Assembly: GCA_014706295.1 (NCBI GenBank)
Contig: JACSVZ010000007.1
Location: 62,259,475 to 62,323,474 of the forward strand
Source of the DNA: Lycocorax pyrrhopterus obiensis
Taxonomy: Eukaryota > Chordata > Aves > Passeriformes > Paradisaeidae
DNA length: 64,000 nucleotides
Direction of reading: 5' to 3'
Numbering within the stretch: position 1 is the stretch's first letter; each line of letters begins with the position of its first letter. The notes below the pieces were generated by a model. That model saw nothing but the letters and a program-made list of their open reading frames with translations, searched no databases and was not told where the DNA came from. The position numbers and the translations under genes were made by a program. Shown here piece after piece: positions 1 through 9,895 of this stretch.

Positions 1-547
1 TAATAGTAATTTAATACCCAGTTTCACACATTCCTTGGTGTGGGATAATACTTTGCAAGAGAACCACCCTTGCAGCCAGGAATTCCTTCCATATATCAAA
101 CCTAAATTCCCCTCTGACAGTTTGAGCCCATTCCCCTTTTTCCTGTTAGTTCCTGATGGAGAATCCCTCTGTGACTTCCTTGTGGACCCCTCCAAAGAGT
201 GGAAGAAATTTCCTAGGATTTAGCTGGGCAAAACCATCTCAGTGCCACAGAAACCAAACAACTTCAAGGGCCAGCAGGTTACCCACAAGAGTTTAGGAAA
301 CAATGCAGTCACCAGCAGTCACTTTAACCCTTAAAGTAAACCTTGCTGGGGACATCTCTGCTACGATGACAATGTTCAGGTCACCTCTGCTACGGTGACA
401 ACCCTCCCACAGCTGAGGAAGAATCAGGACACCCACCCACCCACCACGTTCACACAGCTCCTGCCCACACAGAGCTGGGAACAGGGAGCAGGACACACCT
501 CAGGACATCCGACAATAAATTATTGCAAAAACCAACCCAAAACTTAC
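1..547 (-). other. TMX1: Start of TMX1 intron 4 (incomplete)
   Basis: Sequence downstream of the exon 4 donor. No TMX1 membrane-helix exon was recognised. It contains a degraded CR1 piece near 74-165. Confidence 0.7.
74..165 (-). mobile_element. Degraded CR1 fragment
   Basis: Resembles the antisense of the CR1 type A region from the 'gaaggaattcctggc' block through the 'gggaatggg' block. Diverged, both ends missing. Confidence 0.5.
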
Positions 548-676
548 AGGAAGGAGGAAGGACCAAACCAGGAGGACACTGGTTCAATGGATTTCCATTC
601 CTCATCACTGATGAAATTAATGAAGGCAGCTTTAGTCCTTGCTCCCTGGTATCTCCTGAACTCTCCATCTTTGCAG
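548..676 (-). CDS. TMX1: TMX1 exon 4: end of thioredoxin domain
   Basis: A 129-bp exon with acceptor TTGTTTTACAG and donor GTAAGTT. It encodes CKDGEFRRYQGARTKAAF and then INFISDEEWKSIEPVSSWFG, residues 113-154, and ends with CT of a split Leu codon. This is the C-terminal end of the luminal domain, just before the linker to the membrane helix. The next exon (transmembrane segment) and the acidic cytosolic tail are not in 1-547, so the gene runs off the left edge. The acceptor's pyrimidine tract is interrupted by a (GGT)4 run. Confidence 0.94.
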
Positions 677-1209
677 CTGTAAAACAACACCACCACCACC
701 AAAAAATCCTTTCTTTTATATGGTCCAAGCACCAAGTGCAGCATTTGTTTCCACCCAACAAATTCCCTGCCGTCACCTTGCCTATTTTTACACCTTCACT
801 TTTTCAGTGTCAACTTTTTTTTAGCTGGTATTGCCTCTAAAATATTTTCCAAACACCTTGACTAACTCCCAAGTTATTTCCAGAACACTGACTCCATGAA
901 TACCTTGGCTAGCTTTAGGCTGTGATTCCATGAGGAAAAAAAAAAAAAAGCAATAATCTTCCTAAAGCCCTTGCCACACACCTGCACTGAAGACCAACCT
1001 ACAGAGAAATGATTGCAAAACAGAAACACCCTTGAAAAGGCAAAATAAATAAGGCCTGAAGGGAAAATCATCTGGCAGCACAAGGTCACAGCGGGTGAGA
1101 CAATGGCTGTGTCAGTGAAAAGTAGCTCCCATTCTTAAAGAGCATAATAAATCTCATTTATTTGCCCCACAAAAAGAGAAAAAAAATCCCTGCTGTGTTG
1201 CATACTTAC
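677..1209 (-). other. TMX1: TMX1 intron 3
   Basis: A 533-bp intron between exons 3 and 4, AT-rich, with no second open structure and no clear CR1 fragment. Some homopolymer A/T runs are present, for example near 932-950. Confidence 0.85.
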
Positions 1210-1255
1210 TGATAGATGGTAGGGAGAGCTGTGATGATAAATCGTCCACTTAACC
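1210..1255 (-). CDS. TMX1: TMX1 exon 3: cis-proline segment of thioredoxin domain
   Basis: A 46-bp exon. The acceptor is TTTTCTTACAG and the donor GTAAGTATG. It reads (G)LSGRFIITALPTIY(H), residues 97-112; Pro108 in TALPT is the cis-proline that faces the CPAC site in thioredoxin folds. Phases on both sides agree with exons 2 and 4 (G|GG and CA|C). It is too short to stand out as an open frame and was found from splice signals and the expected peptide. Confidence 0.92.
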
Positions 1256-2275
1256 CTGTAAGAAAAGTTATTTTGAGACTATTTTGAGTGGTTTTATGGA
1301 AAAAAATAGGAAGGAAATGTTGTAACACCCCAAAATACAATGGCAGCTCGAGGTATCAATCTTTCAATGAAATCCAACACAACCTTGTGCATGTCAAAGC
1401 AGCACACACAGTCTAAAAGAAGGTGTCTGGATGAAGAACAAGGAAGTTTATCCATGGGGAAAAAGAGATATTCAGGGATAATTGGTCTATTGGATTGTTT
1501 TGGCTGTAGCTCTTCAGAGAGAGAGACGCTCTCCTTTGCACACATAATCTGCAGCCTGCAGAAACCTTGAAGAAAAGCATCCAAGAGAGGAAAGTTTCAA
1601 AAGTTAAGTGATTCTGTAGAAAGAGATCAGCATGGGGAACACCACATTTACAAACCCCACACAGACAGGAGAGTTTCAGCAGGGGGAGAGCAGATTGTTT
1701 GCACTCCCTTCCACCAACCAAGGCTGAAACCTTGTTTTTTGCTTAAAAAGTATGGCCAAAAATCTCCTTGATATCTTCCAGATCGTGCTCTGGAGAAAAC
1801 CTCTAATTCCTTTTATCTACTATAGTCCATCCATTTTATTTATGCTATTTATTCAATTATATCTATTTTATCTATTATCTGACAGCCTCCTCCCTGTGAG
1901 GGGAGCTGCAGGCTCCTGTGTGAAACCTGGCACAGGGTGCCCAGAGAAGCTGTGGCTGCCCCTGGATCCCTGGAAATGTCCAAGGGCAGCTTGGACAGGG
2001 CTTGGAGCAACCTGGGCTAGTGGAAGGTGTGGTAGGGGATGGAATGGGATGTTCTTTAAGGTCCCTCCCAACCAAACCATTCTGGGATCCTATTAAGCAA
2101 GATTAGGGTGTTTAGTCACACAGCAACGTGCCTTTGGTAGAGATGAGTAAAAGACTTTTATTACCCCTGTTAATTCTGTTCGCTTCCCACAAGCGCACAC
2201 TGGAGCTGAGCACCCCCAAATCCCTCAGCCCCCCAAATCCCGCGGGGGTCAGGAGCCCCCTCCAGCCCCTCTCAC
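1256..2275 (-). other. TMX1: TMX1 intron 2
   Basis: A 1,020-bp intron between exons 2 and 3. It contains one CR1 3' fragment (1885-2095) inserted antisense to the gene; the rest is unique. Open frames here, such as 1294-1721 on the minus strand, lack recognisable similarity. Confidence 0.85.
1885..2095 (+). mobile_element. CR1 LINE 3' fragment, type A
   Basis: Contains the block GCACAGGGTGCCCAGAGAAG, then 'ctggatccctgg' and 'aaaccattctgggatcc', the CR1 3' end. The sense strand encodes the tail of the CR1 ORF2 protein, 5'-truncated. Lies in TMX1 intron 2 in antisense. Confidence 0.88.
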
Positions 2276-2391
2276 CCGGCTGCTCCGTGACATCCACTTT
2301 GGCCACGTTCACCCCCAGGTCCTCTCCCCACTCGGCGAACTTCTCCCACTCGGGCTGCAGGTTCTCGCAGGCGGGGCACCAGGGCGCGTAG
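2276..2391 (-). CDS. TMX1: TMX1 exon 2: thioredoxin active site
   Basis: Encodes residues 58-97 of the joined product, with split codons at both ends. YAPWCPAC at 59-66 holds the redox pair Cys63 and Cys66; CPAC is the TMX1-type active site, differing from CGHC of PDI. It continues ENLQPEWEKFAEWGED and NVAKVDVTEQP, the alpha-2 helix and beta-3 strand of the fold. The acceptor is CTCCCACAG and the donor GTGAG. Exon 1 TT plus exon 2 C restores Phe, and the terminal G joins GG of exon 3 to give Gly. Intron 1 is only 82 bp (2392-2473). Confidence 0.95.
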
Positions 2392-2473
2392 CTGTGGGAG
2401 CAGCACAGCCCTGTCACCACACACCCCACGCACATCCCCACAGCCCTCCCCGGCAGCGCCGCTCCCCACTCAC

Positions 2474-2646
2474 AACTCCACCATCCACTCGTCCTGCAGC
2501 AGCTCTCGCCACATCCCGTCCGACAGCACCTTCACGGGGCTCGGCCTGCCCCGGGCGGCGGCCGCCAGCGCCAGGCACAGCAGAGCGCAGAGCGGAGCCC
2601 TCAGCGGAGCCCTCAGCGCGGCCCGCGGCCGCCCCAGCGCCGCCAT
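2474..2646 (-). CDS. TMX1: TMX1 exon 1: signal peptide and start of thioredoxin domain
   Basis: First coding exon of thioredoxin-related transmembrane protein 1, an ER-membrane protein disulfide oxidoreductase acting on membrane-associated clients (known for the family). The ATG is at 2646-2644; 57 codons plus TT of a split Phe codon precede a GTGAGT donor. Residues 1 to about 33 are a leucine/alanine-rich signal peptide containing a duplicated LRAP; the mature part reads GRPSPVKVLSDGMWRELLQ and ends WMVE(F), matching the human N-terminal thioredoxin strand. The ATG is chosen because it begins the signal peptide, lies in a good context (AAGATGG) and sits in the GC-rich promoter block. Identification rests on the joined exons 1-4, which follow TMX1 closely and in order. 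Confidence 0.93.
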
Positions 2647-2730
2647 CTTGGCCCCCCCCCCTTCCGCCTTCCCGCCGCGTCACGGCCGGGCCCGCCCTCA
2701 GGGGAGCGCGGGGAGGCGGGACCGGGGAAG
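2500..2730 (-). promoter_or_regulatory. TMX1: TMX1 CpG-rich promoter / 5' region
   Basis: A GC-rich, CpG-rich block over the TMX1 start. On the minus strand, upstream of the ATG, I see GGCGGGCCCGG, a CRE-like GTGACGCG, the ETS-like GGCGGAAGG, then a run of G and the start codon. No TATA box is visible, as usual for a housekeeping ER gene. The transcription start cannot be placed from sequence alone. Confidence 0.6.
2639..2650 (-). promoter_or_regulatory. YY1-type motif spanning the TMX1 start codon
   Basis: The minus strand reads CAAGATGGCGGC, an exact match to the YY1 core AAnATGGCGGC, with the TMX1 ATG inside it. Such motifs just downstream of the start site are typical of TATA-less promoters where YY1 fixes position and direction. 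Confidence 0.6.
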
Positions 2731-2985
2731 CCTGGAATGGTTGGGATTGGAAGGGATCTTAAATCCCAGCTCGTTCCGCCCCCTGACATGGGCAGGGACA
2801 CCTTCCACAAGCCCAGGGTGCTCCAAGGCCCGTCCGGCCTGGCGTGGGACGCTTCCAGGGATGGGGCAGTCCCGGCTGGTTGGGCAACCTGTGCCAGGGC
2901 CTCACCACCCTCACAGGGAAGGATTTCTTCCCATATGTCGTAAGTTGCCCTTCTTTCAATTTGTACGCATTACTCCTTATCACAG
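2727..2985 (-). mobile_element. CR1 type A fragment beside the TMX1 promoter
   Basis: Begins at the left with the reversed CR1 end ('gaatggttgggattggaagg') and runs through 'gggcagggacacc' and 'ctcaccaccctcacaggg'. Diverged. Its 3' end lies about 80 bp from the TMX1 start codon. Confidence 0.85.
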
Positions 2986-3535
2986 AATCATTGAGATTGG
3001 ACAAGATCTGCGTGATCATTGAGTCCAAGCTGTGACCGATGCCCCCCTTGTTACCCAGCCCAGAGCACTGAGTGCCACGTCCGGTCATTCATGGGACACC
3101 TCCAGGGAGGGGGACACACAACACCTCCCTGGGCAGCCCCTTCCAATGTCTCATCACCCTTTTCTGTGAGGAAACTCTTCCTGATGTCCACCCTTACCCT
3201 ACCCTGGCACAGCTTGAGGCTGTTAATTCTTGTGCTGTGCCCTGGGAGCAGAGCCCGACCCCCCCGGCTGCCCCCTCCTGTCAGGGAGTTGTGCAGAGCC
3301 ACAAGGTCCCCCCTGAGCCTCCTTTTCTCCAGGCTGAGCCCCTTTCCCAGCTCCCTCAGCCGCTCCTGGTGCTCCAGAGCCTTCCCCAGCTCCATCCTCT
3401 GGACACTCTTCAGCCCCTCAGTGTCCTTCCTGAACTGAGGGGCCCACAACTGGACACAACACTCGAGGTGTGGCCTCACCAGTGCCCAATACAAGAGAAG
3501 AATCACTTTCTTAGTCCTGCTGGCCACACTGTTGC
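2986..3535 (-). mobile_element. CR1 type B fragment with an open reverse-transcriptase tail
   Basis: One of the longest CR1 copies in the window. The minus strand keeps an uninterrupted 158-codon frame (3051-3527) with WALVRPHLECCVQLWAPQF and LSLEKRRLRGDLVALHN, the C-terminal end of CR1 ORF2 after the reverse transcriptase. The left end carries the 3' tail 'cacagaatcattgag'. It is a dead 5'-truncated copy; the frame is probably retained by chance. Confidence 0.88.
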
Positions 3536-3544
3536 TGATATAAA

Positions 3545-3973
3545 ATCACAATCCCTACAGTTCCTGGTGAACAGTCCCTCTCTGGCTTCCCTGTTGGCTC
3601 CGGCTCCTTCAGATAAGGGAATGTTGCTATGAGGTCTCCACACAACCTTCTCCGGGCTGAACACCCCCAGTTCTCCCAGCTCGTCTCCATAGCCGAGGTA
3701 CTCCAGTCCTCTTTCAACTTGGTGGCCTCCTCTGGACTTGCTCCAACAATTTAGGTGACATACGTGGAAGAAATTCCTGGCTGTGAGGGTGGGGAGGCCC
3801 TGGCACAGGGTGCCCAGAGAAGCTGTGGCTGCCCCTGGATCCCTGGAAGTGCCCAAGGCCAGGTTGGAGGGGGCTTGGAGCAGCCTGGGATAATGGGAGG
3901 TGTCCCTGCCCATGGGAGGGGGTGGCACTGGATGGGTCCCTTCCAACCCAAACCATTCCATGATTCCGTGATC
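3545..3973 (+). mobile_element. CR1 element with inverted 5' half
   Basis: 3765-3973 is a sense CR1 type A 3' end ('gaaattcctggctgtgagg' to 'ccattccatgattccgtgat'). 3545-3752 is CR1 on the opposite strand and covers the adjoining upstream part of the same element: the minus strand reads ELGELGVFSPEKVVWRPHSN and then FTRNCRD. Upstream part inverted, downstream part in sense, with a small gap between, is the arrangement produced by twin priming. Confidence 0.7.
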
Positions 3974-4565
3974 TTTAGTTATTTATGGCAGAAAGTAACA
4001 GCACCTGAGTGCTTAATTCTCAAGCAGAAGTCAGGGAGAAGGTCAATGTTAACAAGCAGACAAATCCCACATCATCTCACTCCTGTCTCTCGGAACCTGA
4101 AGCATTTCCAGGGAAGGAACCTCTTTTTCCATGTGCACATACTTTCTTTACCACAGATTTTTCCTCGGCTCCCGCTCAGGAGCAGCTGTGATAATGTCAC
4201 CTTCCCTTTCCTGCCTGGATAATTTCTTTCCCTGCCCCTTTGCCATAATTTCATATCCCACAGTTCAGATCCTTGGCAGCCATTGGGCGGTGCAGGAAAA
4301 AAAAAGAATAAATCAGCATTTGGGGTTTTTTAAAATTTTGTCTTATTTTGGCAACTTTTCTCTGGTACAACGTGTATGTTCCTTTCTCTAGGAGAACAGG
4401 CATTATTGAGGACTTGTTATTCATTGATTCAGCACTCAGGAATAAATCACTGCTTGCAGCACTCTGCTGACTGCTGTTTTAGGCATAATTGAATTTTTGA
4501 AATTTATTATTGATAATCCATGAATATTCCGTTCTGCATCAGCAATCAGGTGAAGTGCAAAGAGC

Positions 4566-4647
4566 TGTCTCTGGGTAACAGCTGGACTCAATGATCCTAA
4601 AGGTCTTTCCCAACCTAAACAGTTCTGTGAATTCTGTGATTATCCCT
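4566..4647 (+). mobile_element. CR1 type B 3' tail
   Basis: Holds only 'cagctggactcaatgatcct', 'aaggtctttcccaaccta' and the terminal 'attctgtgattat'. Heavily 5'-truncated. Confidence 0.75.
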
Positions 4648-5276
4648 GTTAATTTGAGATGTGTTGAGGAATAAGTGCATTAAAGTGTGCTGTGTAGCCA
4701 TGTGTAAATAAATTTACCACTGTGAATAAAAAGATTTCTTCAAAGGCACACCGAGCTCCCTGTGGGAACAGCTTGAAAGACCCTGAAAATTATGACTTCA
4801 TACCTCCCCTGCTTGGTTCCAGGAATTATTTTAAGTGTAATGACTGCTCTGAATTACTTTATCTCCGTTATTAATATTACATTGACATTGCCTTGTTTCT
4901 TTGTAAAGTTTTGAGAACAAGAAAGCCTTGACAACCTTATCTTTGAGGCATCTTCCTCCAGCCTGTTCCCCTCAGCCCTCCCAAGCTGACAGGAGAAATA
5001 TCTGCCTCATCTGTCAAGGCTCACAGCAGAATAAAGAGAGTTAATAACCAAGTGACCTCGAGAAAGAGCCACATCTTTCATTCTTTTCCTCCATGTTCTT
5101 TTTCAGCGCTGCCACACAGAGGCAGAGTTGAGGCTGCTTCTAAAGGGGAAGAGTGAAGGAAGAAAATCCTTTTTGGTGAGAAATTACCTGGATTTCCTGC
5201 TGGGGACACCCTGCCACCTTTCAAGGTGTTAGCATGGAAGGCTTTTTCCTTGTCCAAGAACTCGTGGTTTAGGTTG

Positions 5277-5423
5277 TTTTCCTAAGGTACAGGGGATTTT
5301 CTGGTCGGTTTAAACCTTGCCACCAACACACAACCACAAATTGATCAAGGTTGGGGTTACAAAAACACCACCACCCAAGAGTCTTTCAATTTCATGAAAA
5401 GAATTGTCCATTTACAGTGAGCA
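5277..5423 (+). repeat. Direct repeat copy 1
   Basis: Shares 'ctaaggta-aggggatttt', 'ccaccaacaca', 'ttgatcaaggttggggttac' and 'cagtgagc' with 6407-6541, in the same order and orientation. Not a CR1 or LTR I recognise. Confidence 0.7.
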
Positions 5424-5490
5424 CTAGTGGTTCACAGGAAGAAGCACAAGCCCAGATAATTGTTTGACAGAGGGAAAACTATGAATATCT

Positions 5491-5585
5491 TAACCTGGTC
5501 TAGGGGAAGGCATCCCTGCCCATGGCAGGGGGTTGGAACAAGGTGGACTTTGAGGTGCCTTCCAACACAAACCATTCTGGGATAT
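5491..5585 (+). mobile_element. CR1 type A 3' tail
   Basis: 'aacctggtctaggggaagg', 'ctgcccatggcaggggg' and 'aaaccattctgggat' mark the extreme 3' end of a short copy. Confidence 0.8.
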
Positions 5586-6406
5586 ATTCTCCTGTTCACA
5601 GAGCTGTTGGTTTTTGCTCCAGGATGAAGGATGATGAAATAAGAGAGGCCTGTGTCATCAAGAAATCATCTTGATGATGTCTGTGCCTCATAAAATCAGA
5701 TGCCACAGGTAGGAGTGGAAATGGAAAGACTCAGCTTCCCTTGGGCTTTGCTTTGTTTTGAGCTGAAAATAAAAATGAAAAGACTCGAACACTTGAATGC
5801 CTCGATGTTGTCCCCAAAGCTGAAGCCACAGAGATGAACAAATTCTCCAAACTCAATCCATTCTGCAAGCGCTCAAAACCACTTTAAAAATTAGCACACA
5901 AATTGACTCACTGCATTTCTTTTTTGCAGAATGTTAATTCATTTATATTTAAAATGTGAACAAATTGAAGCAGTTCTATTTTTCCTAATTTTGTCTTTTT
6001 TTCCTCTATTTTTTAAGCACCTTTACATGTCCTGAGGATGAGCTGAACACGAAACCAGACGAATGAGCTGCAGGAGCCCAGCACTTGCCCACCTGGGGCT
6101 GACCTTTTGAAGGACCCCTTGAAGAGAGCAGAGGGTTGGCCAGGTAATGATTCCAAGCTCTGCAGTCCCTGGATCAGGTACAGCATCAGAGCCCTGACCT
6201 CATTCACAGCTCCTGCATTTATGAAATGCCAAGAGATTATGCAGAGAGCTTTCCTGAGTGTGATCATGTGAGGCAGGAGACATGAAGTCATTGTCCTAAA
6301 GCCCAAGGTGAAACCAGGTTGTCCCAAAAATGTCCCAGCCAGGCCTGGAGCTGCATTTTGTAGTGCTGCAGGAAGAAAAAATGATGCTGGCTAATTATTT
6401 AGATGG

Positions 6407-6541
6407 CTTTTCTAAGGTAAAGGGGATTTTGTGGTGGGTTTGGTCCTTCCCACCAACACAGAAGCACAATTTGATCAAGGTTGGGGTTACAAAAATACCA
6501 AATGTCTGTGAATTTGGTGAGTTGTCCAGTTAGAGTGAGCT
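6407..6541 (+). repeat. Direct repeat copy 2
   Basis: Partner of 5277-5423, about 1.13 kb downstream, with scattered substitutions and small indels. Could be an old interspersed repeat or a local duplication. Confidence 0.7.
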
Positions 6542-7367
6542 GTTTCCTGGCTTCAGTGTTTTGGGAAAGTTGGCATCTAGAATTCCACTCAGAGCAGTTT
6601 TCTGGGCATCAGCATTAAAAAAATAAGAGTCAAGATGTAATTATTTCTCTGTAGCTCAGGATTTCATTCCAGGAACTCCATCCATACACCAATGCTTTTT
6701 TCCTACAGAAAAATCCCATATTTCACAGGAAATAATTCACCCTGACCTGCCTGGACTGAAGCCCCCAGAGGTGCCAGTGACTTCTCAGGAGCCACACTGG
6801 GCTTGGTGCATGTGAACATTCCCCACTGTCCATGGCTGGGAAGGATTGACAGAATCCCCTCCTCCTGCTTGGAAAAACCCCACTGGAAAGCACATTCCCA
6901 TCCAACAGCCCCGTTCCTTCTGCTGCACAGCACCTGAGCTGCCTCAGCAAAGTTCCACTGTGTCCAAGGGTTCAGCTTTTTGGGAGCAGAGACTTTCCCG
7001 TCCTCAGCTCTGCCTTTACACAATCAGTTCGCTGCTTCCCACTTTGGAAAACCACTTGGAAGACCTTGGAATTATTCTCACAATCCTCTCTGCGCTAAGA
7101 AACCCCAGCAACTGCTAATTATTCAGTAATTAAGTGTCTCTCTGGGGTCGTAATTGTGAGTGTGGCTTCTCCCTGTCTCTGTGTGCTCGTTAGGTAGCAG
7201 TTTCCCCAATGCCCAAACAAATTCTCTCTTTCCCATTCAATTGGATTACAGAATTGCTCTAAACTCTGTGGAGATGATTAGGAAAAGTGTGGTTCTGCGC
7301 AGGAGTTACCATGGGAACTCAAGTAGGGAGAGATCTTTGTAAACCAGAAGTCAAGCAGATTGTTTCA

Positions 7368-7383
7368 GACAATTAATATTGTC
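7368..7383. promoter_or_regulatory. Inverted SOX-like half-sites
   Basis: GACAAT-TAAT-ATTGTC: two facing ACAAT/ATTGT half-sites with a 4-bp gap, resembling a dimeric SOX site. No CR1 is nearby. Speculative. Confidence 0.25.
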
Positions 7384-8398
7384 TCGTTCATTTGCTTTAA
7401 CTCTTCTGTTCCAAAGTAGTTTTTATCTCTTTCTCCATATTAAATTCTGTGTCACAGAGGGTCTGCTCCCCTGAGGATTGATCCCTTGTTCTCCTGCAAG
7501 GCTACCTTGCCTTCAGCTTCCCCTTCTGCTTTCCCCTTTGGGGCAGGGGACATCTCTGGGGGCATCCAGGTGGGATTTGGTGTGGGATTGGGACACACGT
7601 GTGAGGAGAAGTGTCAAGGCTCCCGTCCTGTCACTGGAACCAGGACTGGTGGCTGGGCTGAGCAGCTCTCCTTGCTTCTCCTCCATGAACCCCTCTGCTC
7701 TCTTTTCTCACACCTTGGACTCCTCAAATCTTCTTTTCTTCTAATTCCAAGTTTGGCACTTTAGGGAGGAGCAGCTGAGAACTGCCCCAGTGCCAGGAGC
7801 TGTCCCTCTGCTCTCCTCTCTTTCCAAACCCTCTTTTTCCAGCCCCCATCCCAGCTCCTGATTTCTTTCCCTCCTGCCCTTTCCCAACATCCTGCCATCC
7901 TCTGGCTCTCCCCTCACAGTACATTTCACACCTTAAAAATAATTAGCAAAGGAATGTCCTTATTTTCCTTCAGACCTCTGCCTGACTCTGTGAGCAGGAG
8001 GAATTCCCCTACCAAGGGAATTCAATATTCATGTCTTTAAAAAGCAGGCTCCTCCTCAGCCCCCTCCCCTGTGTGCTGCTGACCTCCTTCCCCATGCTGG
8101 ATACAGAATTACTCATTTTCCCAGGGGCTGATCCATCACTTCGTTGTTTCAGCTCCTCACAAACAGTATTTCTGTCCCACCACAGGCAAAAGCTGAGTTC
8201 AGCGGAAAACTACTTCATTTTCCAGCTGCTCTTCAGATCACAGGGCCTTAACCCCACTTTTGCCACCATCCCACCTGCAGCCACACTTCATCACCTTGGA
8301 AAAGGCAAGGGTCAAACCACCAAATTTCCCATTCCTAATCAAAATCAAGGAAAAGTGAGACAACCTCAGAGAACCCCAGGGGAGAATTAGCATTGCAT

Positions 8399-8762
8399 TG
8401 TCGCTGTTCTCCCCACGGACAAGTAGAGAAACGACACAAAGTCCAGGCTCAGGGATAATGGAAGCACTTTAATGAACTCTCAGAAGGCTTTTATATGTTA
8501 GTTCACAAAGTGTATTAAGTGGCATAAGGTAATTGGTTTTTGCCATCCACCCCCTAAGGGGATTGGTCAAGTTCTAAGACACCCATCTCTGAATGTTTTT
8601 CTAGTTAGAACCATAACAATTCTGCAAAACAACCTGCAGCTGCAAGAAGTTTACAAAACCTGTAACATTGTTTTGTCTTACTTGCATGGGAAAGACAGAA
8701 CTCTCACAAAAATACTGCAGAGAGCTGAAGAAATTCTCTGCTGGAGTTTTTCAGCATCCATA
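8399..8762 (-). mobile_element. Solo LTR, family 1, copy 1
   Basis: A 364-bp element, on the minus strand TATGGATGCTGAAAAA to ...ACAGCGACA, flanked by the 6-bp direct repeat ttgcat (8393-8398 and 8763-8768). The minus strand has a TATA-like ACATATAAAAG and a downstream ATTAAA, giving the transcription direction. A 6-bp duplication suits a class II (ERVK-like) integrase. About 94% identical to 15575-15938. No internal retroviral genes adjoin. Confidence 0.82.
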
Positions 8763-9868
8763 TTGCATGAGGCAAACCTCCTCCTTTCCCCAGCTCCAGT
8801 CTCTGACTGCTGAACGGATTTTGGCAGAAACCTTCCAGAATATTTGTTCTGAGGCAGCCTGGAATACGTCAGCAGGCGAGATTTCAGCTCAGGGAGATGA
8901 GAAGAGACTGGAAGCAGGGGCTTGCAGTGGGAATTGATGGGCAGCCAGAAACGGAGGTGCTGGCACTTCCTCTGCTGATTTTGCTGCAAAATATGAACAA
9001 CCCAGAGAGTGCAGAGCAAAGCACATGGGCCAAGGACCCTCTCACACACCCCCCCTGCAGAGGCAGATTGAAACGACCACCTCCTGCCCTCCAAATCCTT
9101 CTTTGTCCAGATGTAAATCCCTTCTGACCTGCTGCTTTTCCATCCCTTTGCACCAGCCTGAAAAATGCTCTTGGTTCTGGGAGACAGCAAATGTTGTGCT
9201 GATTGAAACCCGTTTTGCTGTGTTTTAGTGACAAGGAACCTGTTGCCCTGAGGCCAGCACAGGAATCTGCCTGAGGGTGTCCAGAGACATGGAGGGGGAG
9301 ATGATATTAAAACTGTTTTCTTGTAAAATGTCACTTTTGCAGGAGGAAGGTCTGGACAGGTATTTTTGTGCTGATTTAGGAGCTCCAGCAGACAATACAA
9401 GCACAAGCCTTGTCCAGACAAGACTAAAAAGAGGCCATATTTAACTCCACAGTCCACAAAAACGTTCCAGTTAGGCCCAGTTTCTATCCTTAAAGATCCA
9501 CGGGGCAGGGGAGATGGCAGCACACCTTGCATTTCCCTGTCACCCAGGAAAAGGAAGCCTGTCTAACCTGAGAAGCTGGAAAAAGAACCAGAAAGTGCTT
9601 ATTGTGGCTAGTGCTCTGTGTGGATGCATTCCCAGGCACCTGCAGACCAGTCCCAGCCTTGTGCAGGCAGCAAAGATCAATCCTGGGTGTTCACTGCAGT
9701 CCCTGAGGCTGGAGGGATTTTTCTGGGAAGCTGGCAAGGAAGTGATGCCACTTTTGAAGCCAAAAATAATTCTTTCAGATGACTTAATCTGTAGCAGGCC
9801 CTTTGCTTCACTGTATCAGATGATGCTGACGAGAGGCAGATCACGACCTTCCGGAAGATTCTGTCGGA

Positions 9869-9895
9869 TTATTAGATCAGATTAGATTAGATTAT
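9869..9895 (+). repeat. Short (GATTA)n-like tract
   Basis: Imperfect repeats of 'agatta' with 'gatcagattagattagatt' at the core. Confidence 0.6.

Noticed and set aside
8678..9532. 284-codon open frame on the minus strand
   Set aside because: No recognisable family, irregular composition, and its C-terminal part runs into the LTR. Probably chance.
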